A stretch of 64,000 nucleotides of DNA from Cryptomeria japonica (Eukaryota > Streptophyta > Pinopsida > Cupressales > Cupressaceae), in the NCBI RefSeq assembly GCF_030272615.1, contig NC_081412.1, forward strand, positions 689,508,083 through 689,572,082. Reading direction: 5' to 3'. A program made the translations under genes and the position numbers. The notes under the pieces were generated by a model, which was given only the letters and a program-made list of their open reading frames with translations, searched no databases and was not told where the DNA came from. Shown here piece by piece: positions 21,825 to 32,886 of this stretch. Each line of letters opens with the position of its first letter. Within the stretch, counting starts at the first letter, position 1.

Positions 21825-23054
21825 TGTAGCGTCCTAAAATTGCGACACTTGCAATTTCGACTGCATTTCGGTCTTCACGATGGCGACGCAACACGCAACC
21901 TAAATGGAGACCCCAAAACTTGCTCACGACACTGAAAACTGCATTTTTCAAGCACCCTGGCCTGAACCTCCTTGCACCCTACTGTCCCGGGAGGTGGGAC
22001 TAGAGCGCCCAGTGCCCTGGTCCTTTAGGACCAGGGCGCCCAGCGCCCTAGTCCCTGGGTCCTATTTTGGGCCCGGTCTCCTAAGGGGCTCGGGTCTTTT
22101 TGTTTGCAATTTGGAAATTACATTTCCTGGTTGGCCTAAGGTCAGGAAAATCAGTCTATCAGCCCTAAATGACAAGTATATAAACTACATTTTCCTCTCT
22201 CATTGAGGTAGAGGTAGATGAAAAAAAAGGCGAAAGCAAGATTCAAAACGTTCAAGCATTCAAGCATTCAAGCATTCAAGCATTCCTTCTAAGTCTCCAT
22301 TCAAGGCTAAGTGTTGCATTCAAGTCAAGGATTCAACCATTGAAGAGGAGATCACATACTACATGCTACAACATACAACATACAACATCTATACCTTCGC
22401 ACATAAGGATATCAACATCCTTAGAACAAGGTATTAGTACTTGTTTTACAGTCATTTACATTTACAGCTCTTGCTCATTTCTTGGTTAATTCCAAAACCG
22501 GGGTTTGACCTAAAGGCAAACCCCTAATCCCTAACCCCCCAATCGTCTTCACTTTTTTGTGTGTAGGTTGCAGGTACGCGGCTGAAATTGAAGATCTGGG
22601 ATCCTTGTGCAGAGACGAACCGATCCCCCTTCGTTTGACGGATTTTTTGGAGGACCGTGGTGCCGGGCGCCATCGTCCCGACAAATTTTGCTCAAATTTG
22701 CAGGACAGCGCCGTATCGACATTTTACTGCTAATTCCAGGTCCGCAGCTTCATACTATATTCCTATCTCAGTTTATAAGCGAATCTTTATCACTTTCTAT
22801 GCATGCTTAGCTTAATTCTCCTATGCACATTCTTTACAAAAGAGGGTAGCCTTGCTTTCTAAATCCTTGAAACACATTTAGCATCCAATCTTGCATTGCG
22901 TGGGATTGGATCTTGTGGGTTTCAACCCCTCTTTTGAATGTAAAGTCTCTCCCCTAAGTGAAAACCATCGAATCCTAGCGAACCTCCCTTCTCTCTCCTC
23001 GGAGTTGGAAGAGGGGAGAACAACTAGGGTTCGATCGCGATTTTCCGCTTTACA
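21825..23054 (+). repeat. GYP2 3' LTR
   Basis: 1230 bp, the same length as the 5' LTR, with about 18 differences by eye, mostly C/T or G/A. Confidence 0.97.
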
Positions 23055-23059
23055 CAAAG
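23055..23059. repeat. Target-site duplication of GYP2, right copy (CAAAG)
   Basis: Identical to 15242-15246, confirming a single insertion event. Confidence 0.95.
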
Positions 23060-23520
23060 TTTAACACTTACCTCTTTCAAATGAGTTGAGAAGTCTTGCT
23101 ATGGACTCCTTGATGCTCTCAATGCAAGCCTATGGCCTCCCCAATGTGATTTGTGGTCTCCTTGATGCTCTTCCCTATTGGTTGCAAACCTATGGCCTCT
23201 TGTTTTCCTTCCTCTCTCTCACTTTTCCTCTCTTCTCACAACTAGAAATTAGAAGACCTTTTAGGGTTAAATGAAAAAGAAATTAAAAAAAAACAATGTC
23301 AGAAAACTTTTTTTTTTTGTTTTTTGCAAGTCAAAACGTGACCTACCACGGTGCGAGTCCTGGAGCTCAGACTCAACGAGTTTGTCCATAACTCTCTTGA
23401 CTCATGAGTCATGCGAGTTATGCAAAAAAATTGCCTAGTCCGAGTCACGAGCTACCAAAACTTGTCGAGCTTCACTCGACTCGCCAACTCAGGAAACTCG
23501 CAGTGAGTTTTGATACTCTG
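23060..23520 (-). repeat. hAT 5' end region with subterminal ACTCG repeats
   Basis: From 23335 to 23520 about a dozen ACTCG, GACTC or GAGTC words occur on either strand, ending at the CAGAGTATCAAAACTC terminus (minus strand). Such clusters bind transposase in other hAT elements. On the minus strand GAAAGAG then GTAAGTG near 23075 resembles a splice donor, so the segment may also hold an untranslated first exon. Confidence 0.55.
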
Positions 23521-24417
23521 GTCTATATACCGTTACCTCCTTCAAAAGGTTGAAATATATCCAGTTTTAAAGTGCAAACAACAAAAAACACTAATTGTCT
23601 ATATACCTGCTCTGGCCATGGATACAAAATTTGGACTCAGAGACCTACATCCTATCAACACTGCACAACTATCTACCTGTGACATAACAAATAGTATTAA
23701 AACACCATAGTAGTAAACGAGAAAACAAAAACCTTGAGGGAAGAGTCACCATCATTTGCTGTCCGAAGGGGCTTGAAATGCTTTCATAAAACCTTTAAGC
23801 AACAAGGGCCTATGCTACAATTGGGCAGTCTCTACCACAGTCCACATGAGCCTCTCCAGCAGCAATTTCCTCTACCAGCCTTATGTTGTTTGGAATCCAC
23901 AACTTCCCACGACCCAAACCCCAGTCATTACCTTCTGCAACAAACCCATTATCATCCACCCCAATATCCCACCTACCCTACAGACCTTCCTCCCTCACAT
24001 ACTTTCCCAAATCAAACCCTTCTGATCTTGCCAAATTGCCAGTAACAAACAAAATGAAAGTCAAATTTCTGTTTCTCTCTGCACGACCTTGGTTGTATTT
24101 CTCCAACTTCATAATCTACAAAATGCAAAATTTCCTCATCTCCCCCCTACATCTCAGGTCATGTAATATTGGTGGGCCAACGAAATATGATTCTGGTCAT
24201 CAATGTTGTCCAGGACCACATCGATTCCCCCAAGAAGGAATGCCTAGAAATCATCTAGCAAACGTTCTGGGTTTGCAGACACCCATCTAAATACAAAAGG
24301 CCAAAAACATGGCCAGGATGTTCGATTTCACTCTGTACTTGTGTGCTACCTGCAGAAACTCTGAGCCCAAAATCTTCCTAACCGCATGCAAAATTAGAGG
24401 GTTCTTTGATTCTAGAA
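23521..24417 (-). pseudogene. Weak RCC1-repeat-like exon remnant in flanking DNA
   Basis: On the minus strand around 23800-24040 one frame reads WDIGVDDNGFVAEGNDWGLG and soon LVEEIAAGEAH. The IAAGEAH type motif and the DWG-GRG spacing resemble RCC1/UVR8-type repeats of plant proteins. Several stops interrupt it (for example after EEGL and IVA). The rest of the interval has no clear signal. It is the only stretch that may come from an ordinary gene. It could also be 3' flank of the LINE and the similarity chance. Confidence 0.28.
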
Positions 24418-24422
24418 CCATC
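24418..24422. repeat. Target-site duplication, left copy (CCATC)
   Basis: CCATC before the TGTAATGCCC terminus, matched by 29182-29186. Confidence 0.9.
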
Positions 24423-27400
24423 TGTAATGCCCCGCCAGGAAACCCCTAAAGGGTTTAAGTTAAAAGCACTCAAATAGAGTGTAAAATTTTTATTTATTTA
24501 TTTTTTTTTAAATAATTATTAAGAGCGTTAATACAAAGGGTTACAATATTAAGATAGATTGAAGTGATCTCAAGTTATCTCTATCTAGATAACACAGCGG
24601 AAGGCTAAAACGATCCTAAGGAGTTTCCCAACGCGATTACACAACCTTACACCTAAACTCAACTTGCGTCATTAGATCCATTAAACTGGATAACTAATTA
24701 CGAGGTACTGCATAGTCCTTGATTAAATATGAGTTCAATGGTTTAACACCTTATATCTTTAGGAAGCGTTCAATCACTTCGATGGTTAGGAGGCCATTGA
24801 GGAGGTTATTTATTCATCGCTCTTTAATTCATAATTACTTTAAGAGGCCCCCCCAAAAGGGGTTCATGTGATAAATATAATGAAGTTCATTCCTTGGGTT
24901 TGTGGTACCCTTTCACAATGGATTCCATCCTTTAATGTTTAATAATAGGCTTAATGAGATTCATACATTTAAGGTTAAACTTCGATTAGTAAAGCAAGGA
25001 TGCCATCATTTGGTTTTAAAATATTCGCCCACATTTGTTATCTTTATTTTTTTTTATTAAAAGTATGGTTAATGAGAGAAATTCATTCCTTAAGGATTAA
25101 CTACAATTATTAGAGTGAGGTCCCTTCGTTTGGTTTCATACATAACCAACTATTGAGATGCAGTCCTTAAATGAAAGATAAAATGTGTGTAGCCATAGGA
25201 GTCATTTGAAGTTTTAAAATAATACTACTAGGTGGCTAGAATCATTACGTTGAAAATGTATTGAGCCACAAGAGTTCATCCTTTAACTTTAAGATATAGT
25301 TAGCAAGATAATATCTAACATTTCAAGATTAAAGTATGAATTCCAAGAGATGCTCTTCCATTAGGATTGAATTACAATTATCTTGTTGCAAATCACTTTT
25401 TCTATCGTTAAATGAATATAATGTGAGAGAGATTCTTTTATTAGATTTAATGTATCAACAACTAATTGAATCCCTTCTTTTTCAGATCATCTTTAACAAT
25501 CATAAAGGAATTCATTTGTTGGGGTTATAATTATGGTGAACTAGTTGAGTTTCGCCAATTATCAAGTTAAATTTCGGTAAGGTTAATTTGTTAAGATTAA
25601 ACGTAATTGACCCAACAACTATATCCAATATAATCAAACTTAATTAACAAGACGTTTTCCATTCTAGTTCAATCTTAACAAACATGAGGGATTCCTTTTA
25701 TAAAGATTAACATATAGGTTTTCTAGTTGAGTTCACCCGGTTATAGAAGTAATCTGGTGAGGGTTATTGATTAAAATTACAACATAAATTACTAAGTATA
25801 TTCATTCATTATACAACATGAATATTTGATTGAGTCCACACGATTATCAATTTAATCTGGTGAGGATTATTGTTAAGATTAAAACGTGAAATAACATAAC
25901 AAATTTATCCAATGTAATGAAACATAACTGACATGGCATGATTCATTTGCTAAGGTAGAAAGATAGATATTTATATGATGTTCATCCTTTAGATTTCAGC
26001 CTAGGAATTGTGACATAAATTTTAACTTTGTTTCTTTTTTTTTTTTTTTTCATTCCATTTGTATTCTTAATAACAAGTTAATCGAATAAAGTATTCTAGC
26101 AAGATTCTTTCCACTATTACATTTTAAATTTACATTATCAAATTACTTTTTCCACAACTTTAATTTCAATATTTAAATTACCCTTCCATATTCATAATTC
26201 ACAACGTTTAATAACTTAAATAACTGCGTTTATCCATATAAATAATGTTATGCACTTAAAATTGAATTCATTAAATTTCCACCATACACTTTGCAGGAAT
26301 ACAACCATTCAAGATAATTTAAAACATAAAACAAGGTACAATATAAACATCGCATGACACAGAATATGATCTCGGAGTTCACCCCGGATGGGCTACATCT
26401 CCGGGTCTGCTCAACTGCAAGACCCCTTTGGTATTATATATAGTTAAGGTTACATATTTACATGTCTTTACAATCTTGTCTTTTGGCGATCACAATCAAC
26501 TACAAATGACAATTTCAATCAGTAAATACAACTCTACAAGTTTTCCAACTGAGTTCACATAAATGTAAGCATTTCTCATTCGGGTATTTTACTTAATCCT
26601 TAGATACACATCACTGACATGTTGGTCTGGAACTATACACTAGCACCCAAATCAAAGGGAATATACTTTAAAAGGGACCTTTGAAATGAAAAGAAGACAC
26701 CCCCCCCATAATCTATGATTCTTTGCGTAAATATAAACGAGTATACAGGAACCCCAATCATTACTAGCCAAATTAGAAATAACCCCCACGTTTAACCATA
26801 ATTTATGATTAGTAATTATCAATGCCAGTCATATAAATCAGAATGAGGCAGAAAACATATTCCTCTATATGAGTTCTTTCGAAGTTTCCAATGTTCTAAA
26901 TTCCAGCTATTAATTATTACTTGGCTTAAATAATATTAATTAATAAAAGAGAAAAATCTAAATTTGAATAATAACTAGGATTCCATATAAAATCAATATA
27001 ATGTTTTTTCCTTTATTTTATTTCCTTATTTAGCATCCCCTAAATTTATTGTTTTATTATTATTATTTTTTTTTTAATTCTAAACAATTTTTAAAAACTA
27101 CATATCATAATACATAAACTAAAAAAAAAATCTTAAATTGTCAAAAGAATGGGGAGAGCCGTAGCCCTCACGGGTCGCGCAGGGCTTTCCCTGCGAACCA
27201 TCGTGGTCGCAGGGCTCCCTGCGGACACCGTGGTCGCAGGAACCTGCGGCCCACGGTGGACGCAGGGGTTCCCTGCGGCCCACGGTGGACGTAGGGGATT
27301 CCCTGCGTGCCACTGTGCACGATAATGGGGAACGGGGAGGGGGCGGCGGCGCCAAACCCTACCCCGTGAAATCTCTCTCCTTTTTTTTTGTGCTTTCCTA

Positions 27401-29181
27401 TTTTTTTTTTTAAATTTCTCTTGCGTTTTTCCTCTAAAAAAAATATAAATCTAAAAAAAAGAACAAAATCACAGTTTAAGAGCCTGAACGCCATGAACGA
27501 AATGCTGAGACAAAAATGCATACACAGTCACAGGCCCCCCCCCCTTTTTTAATTTTTTCTATTTTTAACAAAGCCATTCATTTCCAGATGTATGTCAATA
27601 TCTCCATTATGGAAAGAAAATGTTCCCAATCAAGCTTTAAAATCACAAAATTCATTAAGAACAAGGATCTGATTTAAGAACAACCAAACTTGGGAGGAGA
27701 CTGAAATCTAAACCTCAAACACATTCATGGATAATACCCTTTTTTTTGTATTCAACAATAACTTAAAGAGAGAGACCCGAATCCTACCTCATAATGAAAT
27801 TTCCGGGCATGAATCTTGATGAAGAGCTTCAGCCACTCCAAGCAAGCAAGAAAAACTCCATTCTTTTCTTCCCAAACCATGTTTTTTTCCCAAAAAGAGA
27901 CCAAAAAAAAAGCCAAGAAGCCCCCAAAATGCTTGCAAACTAAGATTAAAAGAAAACCCTAATTTTGCCCTAATTTTCAATTTCGAAATTAGGCATTTAT
28001 TTTTGAAATAAAATGGATGGAAAATGAAATGGAAGTCTTTCATTTACCTTATTTAATACATCTCATTGTTTTCCTTATTAAAATTATAATGCTTCTATTT
28101 CTTTTTTTTTTTTAATTTTTAATTTCTCAATATCGATTTAGTTCTACAATTATATTTTCGAACTATTGACCGGATAAGGCGTTTTGATTAACTTAATTTT
28201 CTAAAAATCAAACTTTTATATTATATCGACTTTACAAGTAAAGAGAAAATAATTTCATTTAAATAATAATAATTTACCCCTTTATCTTCCAAAATGCGAA
28301 AATGAGTAATTTATTTCTATCCCCCAAACGACTTTAAAATTTTTCCTTTCTAAAACGTATAACTCAATAAATTCGTTATTTTAAAATTAGCTATTAAATT
28401 AACTCGCTATAACATAATAAAGCGACATTTTTAAATAAATGACTAATCTAATGCAAGGGTCTTGTTTATTCAAATTTCTCAACCACAAATGCATAAATGT
28501 TACAATTGCGTAAATGAGCACACTAACCCCAGTTAAATACCTTAAGCTTGCTACAATAACAATTTAAAGAAATCTCTTAAATTAGTGATTAATCATATAA
28601 AAGAAACTACCTATTTAAATTCCTATATCACTATTGCGTACGCCTACTCATAAATTTAAATTTAATACTTAGGATCACAAACCTCACTTACCTCGCGCAT
28701 GGCACGCAAATCGAGGGAGTCCTCCAAATCTCTCGACACGCATCCCAATGAAACGCAAGCCCCACGAATCCACACACGACGCTCACCTAACCATGGCTAA
28801 GGCAAGACGAGAGTTATATGACCACTAAATCCGAATTCAAAAGATGAAGGAGCATACTCAACCTTGCAAATTCCAAAGGAGATGAACCTTGCCCTAAGCG
28901 GTGTTGTGCCTGCAATCTCCTGCACCCATGAATTCATACAAGCATGCATATACAAATACATATTCAATGAAGATGTTAGCTCAAGATTTATCACAAGGGT
29001 TAGGAACAATTGCATTTACATGAGAATCGATGCAAAAACACAATAATAAGTATGCTCAGTTTATTTATATTATCTAAACTACACATTGCATATCGGTTAA
29101 TCTACCATTAAAGAATGCCACATAGGAAGTCAATCAAGGTTAAACGGGTTTTAAAAGTCCGACTAGGGTATGGGCATTACA
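24423..29181. mobile_element. 4.76-kb LTR-like unit, probable solo LTR
   Basis: Starts TGTAATGCCCCGCC and ends GGGCATTACA, a 10-bp perfect inverted terminus with TG/CA ends, flanked by the 5-bp duplication CCATC. TG/CA plus 5 bp is the LTR retrotransposon signature. I found no second internal terminus, no primer site and no coding frame, so a solo LTR is the simplest reading; some plant gypsy LTRs reach this size. The body is AT-rich with long T runs, and holds a GC-rich hairpin array at 27179-27306. It lies within the downstream flank of the LINE. Confidence 0.75.
27179..27306. repeat. Array of five GC-rich hairpins
   Basis: Hairpins GCAGGG-loop-CCCTGC at 27179-27194, 27209-27222, 27236-27247 (shorter arms), 27262-27276 and 27291-27306 (one base changed). 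They repeat about every 28 bp, separated by CGTGGTCG or CACGGTGGAC. This GC island stands out in very AT-rich surroundings. Confidence 0.85.
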
Positions 29182-29186
29182 CCATC
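29182..29186. repeat. Target-site duplication, right copy (CCATC)
   Basis: CCATC after the GGGCATTACA terminus, identical to 24418-24422. Confidence 0.9.
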
Positions 29187-29763
29187 AGAAGTCGTTTCTC
29201 TATAATCTCCCCAAGAAATGCCATTTGTTGCTTGGTTGATTCCAAAAGAACATGGGTATCCATACCTACAACTTCCAAATTACTTAGAGGAAGGGAATTA
29301 TGTGGTGCAGTTACTACCATACTTGCCAAATATATAACTCCCTTCATCGAAAAAGGTTGTGAGTCGTATTGATTGCCTATCATAATGAGAACATACCTCA
29401 ACCCGTACTCAAAATAAATCCTAGATACAACCTTTATTTATTATTATTCCTCTTTATGAAATGAAGGCTTAGGCCATCGCCATCTAGACATCATACCAAT
29501 TTGAGTACAAACCACAAATTTGGTTGATATTATGTAATAGATAGTTTTCCACTTGGAGATAGGCCCAGACATGTCGCTTGGTTATTGAATACTTACTTGT
29601 CATATGCACACTTGCCAACTTCCTTGGAAATTGTCCCATCACTTACCGCCCAATCCTCGTAATTATTGCCACAATCGATTACTGTCAATTCCAAATCATT
29701 TTTTAGAATGAATAGTTTTGATGTTACTTTTTTGCTATGCCACCTGTTTGCCCAGGTCATCTG

Positions 29764-30645
29764 CTATCCCATTGCCTTCTCCATAAATATGACAAATTTT
29801 AAATTCTCAAAAAATTTCAAAGCATTCATGATTGGCATAAGCCATCTCTCAAGTTGCCAAATCACCATCTCTTGGTTCTTGATTGCATTGATCATTAAAA
29901 GACAATCCCCTTCAAGATAGAATTTTTTAGCCCCCAACCTCCTAGCAAGCTCCACTCCTTTCAAGGATGCTTGAAATTCTGATATATTATTAGGGTCTTC
30001 CCAATGTATTCAACTGATATCTTGATGGTGTGACCATGGTCATCTCTAGCTATACAAGCAACACCTACATGTCCTGGATTACCCAAGGAAGCTCCATCAA
30101 AGTTTACTTTTGATCCATCCCTTCTCCTAAGCTTGGCAACATGTAGTCCTACGTCTCTCAGCCACAACCGATTGCGCCAACTAATAGCACTTGGGAACCA
30201 TCAGACCCAAGAATTGCTTCTTTAGCTCATTGTCTCGATCTGTAAAAATATTGGACTTACTGAAACGCTTTTTAGCTGCTTCATTTACCAATTCCACAAT
30301 TGGAGCTTCCAACTTTGACACAAGAATTTCCCTAGGCATGGTCTGATCCTTGAAGACCCGCCTATTCCTTTCTTTCCAGAGTTCCCATATGATTATGGAG
30401 GGGAGAATAGACCAAATACTGCATAACATACCTATAGGCATCGATGTTGGCCAAGATATGAACCAATCCTTGATGCTCTGAGGTTTCACACGTTGAAAGC
30501 CTAGCTTTCCCAGAAAGAATTTCCAACAAAATTGAGCATAAGGACAAGCCCAAAGGAGGTGATCAACATCTTTTGCATTGTTTTTACACAACAAACATCT
30601 GCTAGGTCCACAAATCCCAATTTTGGCAAGTCCATCCTGAGTCAT
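29764..30645 (-). pseudogene. LINE ORF2 C-terminal part: zf-RVT and RNase H
   Basis: zf-RVT is seen at about 30490-30645 (GICGPSRCLLCKNNAKDVDHLLWACPYA, given here by its Cys and His positions: C-x2-C, then DH, then C). RNase H follows with KVNFDGASLGNPG near 30090, and FQASLKGVELARRLG and EGDCLLMINAI near 29900. In plant L1 elements these act after RT during target-primed reverse transcription. Frame changes near 29985 and 30180 and several stops break it. Confidence 0.8.
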
Positions 30646-32886
30646 AATCCTACCCTGAATGGCTAGCTAGAAGAATACACCGACTTTATGAAGGACATCT
30701 TTGCCCCAAAGGAGTTTGATTGGTCAATGGCCTTCCTCCAGAGCGACTTCTTTCAGCCTATACCCAAGCTTTACCATGTATTCCCCATCCTTTGAGGTGC
30801 ACCATCTGATTTTGTCTGCTTCCTGAGAGACAGGTATGGATCTATCTTTAAGAATGTTGGCTAAAGTGTCTTTCTGAATTTGGGGAGCATCAATGGAATC
30901 CAAGGATTTCCAACACCATTTTTCTATTCCATCAAACTTGACTACCTCTCCGAAGTTGCATAATTTAGCCTCCCACACCTTGGAAGTTGCTGCTCTGATT
31001 TCCCTCAAGCTATGATCCACCCCTATCTTTTTGTGACCATCCCATGAATCCTCCCAAAAAGTAGCCAATTGATTGTTACGTATTTCCCAAGGATTTCCAA
31101 CATCATTTTTCTATTCCATTAAACTTGACTACCTCTCCGAAGTTGCATAATTTAGTCCCCCATACCTTGGAAGTTGCTACTCTAATTTCCCTCAAGCTAT
31201 GATCTGCCCCTATCTTTTTGTGACCATCCCATGAATCCTCCCAAAAAGTAGCTGATTGATCGTTACGTATTTCCCAAGTGATAAATTTGGACACCAGGTC
31301 CCTGCTTTCACATATTAAATTCCAAATGGATGAACCTTTTGGAGGGTTTCTAACTCTTAAAATGTTGAGGGGGTCATCCGAATCCAAATACTTTTTTCTG
31401 AGTATTCTTACCGACTTCAGGTTTGATTTGGTCATAATCCAAGAAAGCTTAGCCCGAAGGGCCAGATTCATGATTTTGAGTTGTCGAATCCGAGTACCTC
31501 TAACACTCCAAGGTTTACAGACCTTTTCCCAAGCAAGTAGTGGATGTTTATGATCATCATGAGGGCCAAACCAGAAGAATCTTCTCAGAATCTGATTAAG
31601 GTTATCCTCTACTGATGTTGAAAGTTTCAAACAAGTCATGGAGTAGATTGGGACAACCGATAAAATAGCCTTGACCATGAGCAATCTGCCTGCCGAAGTC
31701 AACCATTTCCCTTTCCAAAGCTCCATTTTCTTCTTGCAATTTTCAATCAATCTGTCTCAATAGAACTTTTTGATGATACCTCCAAACAGAGGCAGACCTA
31801 AGAACTTCCCTCGGAATTGCGCCACTTTTAATCCCAATATTCTTGCAATGTCTAATTGAAGACCCGGCTGGACATTGAGGAAGAATACTTTAGATTTACG
31901 CTTGTTAATAGATTGTCTAGAAGCCTCACTATATTTATCCAAGATGGTTTTGATACTTCTTGCTTCACCCCTAGAATCTTCTCCAAAGAGGATGGTGTCA
32001 TATGCAAACTACTGATGGGTGACTGGTTCTATATCAGGGGTGACCTCAATACCCTTCCACATGCCCCCATCCCTCGCTATCGTGATGCTCCTGCCTAATG
32101 CCTCTGCCATTATAATGAATAGATATGGAGATAATGGATCCCCTTGCCTTTATCCCTTGCTAGAGCTGAAGTACCCATTGGCCGAACCATTGATAAGAAT
32201 AGAGAACTTCGGGGATTCAATGCAACCTCTAACCCATTCAATCCAAGGACAATCAAAACCAAATCTAGATAGAACATCTAGCAAAAAGTTTCTATCTACC
32301 AGATGATATGCTTTTAAAATATCCAACTTGATGATCATACTGGAAATCCTAAGCTTCCTGGCTGTATGAATTGCTTCATGGCAACAATAATTCCCTCTGT
32401 GATAGACCTACCTGGGGCAAAACCACTTTGTTCTTCTGAGATGATCTTATCCAACACCTTTTTTAATCTATTTGCCATTACTTTAGTGATTATCTTGTAA
32501 CACGTATTACATAAAGCAATTGGCCAAAAATCATTCATACTTGAAGCATCTTTCTTCTTGGGGATAAGGGCTAAAAAGGTATGATTGATGGATCCTAGAA
32601 TCATTGCTTTTTTTTGAGATTCCTTTGCGGCCCTAAGTAAATCATCTTTAAGGATCTCCCAAAAGGTTTGATAGAAGCAAGCCAGAGATCCATCTGGTCC
32701 AGGGGCCTTATCAGGGGCTAATTGAAAAGTAGCCTTTCTGAGTTCCTCTAGAGATATAGGCATAGATATCTCCCTATTCTGCTCCTTAGAGATGATGTTG
32801 GGAATCTGATTGAGAAACTCATTCCTAATAGCTCTTGGATTTATGTTATGATAATCTCGATTCAGGAGATTCTGAAAGTATCCCAT
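30646..32886 (-). pseudogene. LINE ORF2 reverse transcriptase
   Basis: Motifs in order: FQLAPDKAPGPDG, FLALIPKKKDASSMNDFWPI, ISEEQSGFAPGRSI, KLDILKAYHLVD, RQGDPLSPYLFI, the catalytic box, then LGLPLFGG and WLTSAGRLLMVKAIL. The box reads FAYD where FADD is expected (near 32000), and the codon before it is TAG. Either change alone would stop catalysis. Other stops lie near 32150 and 31755. A 187-bp tandem duplication falls at 30901-31274. RT copies the LINE RNA at the nicked target. Confidence 0.9.
30901..31274. repeat. 187-bp tandem duplication inside LINE ORF2
   Basis: Copies 30901-31087 and 31088-31274 start CAAGGATTTCCAACA and include the segment encoding ATFWEDSWDGHKKI. They differ at roughly ten or more positions by eye, so the duplication is not recent. 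As 187 is not a multiple of three, the duplication itself shifts the frame. Confidence 0.92.

Larger units (their letters stand above)
15247..23054 (+). mobile_element. GYP2: complete non-autonomous Ty3/gypsy element
   Basis: Two 1230-bp LTRs (15247-16476 and 21825-23054) both begin TGTAGCGTCC and end CTTTACA. A perfect CAAAG duplication flanks them. The primer site is 16480-16497 and the polypurine tract is 21811-21824. The interior holds one gag-protease-like frame (17657-21085) and no RT, RNase H or integrase, so it would need enzymes from elsewhere. I count about 18 substitutions between the LTRs by eye (about 1.5%), 16 of them transitions, so it is the youngest datable insertion here. 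It sits inside the hAT element. Confidence 0.97.
12178..23520 (-). mobile_element. hAT DNA transposon, decayed and split by GYP2
   Basis: A hAT transposase pseudogene (12210-14941) and a candidate terminus at 23520 flank the nested GYP2. On the minus strand the right end begins CAGAGTATCAAAACTC, which resembles hAT terminal repeats, and the adjoining 180 bp are full of ACTCG/GAGTC words, like subterminal binding repeats. The left end is not in the window; GYP1 probably inserted into the 3' part. Without GYP2 the preserved hAT sequence is about 3.5 kb. The 8-bp flank at the right end is GTCTATAT (23521-23528); its partner cannot be checked. Confidence 0.65.

Noticed and set aside
27119-27521. 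Arg/Pro-rich minus-strand frames as genes
   Set aside because: They arise from the GC-rich hairpin array and T runs inside an LTR-like unit.
24423-29181. DNA transposon with 10-bp terminal inverted repeats
   Set aside because: TG/CA ends and a 5-bp target duplication fit LTR elements better; no transposase trace was found.
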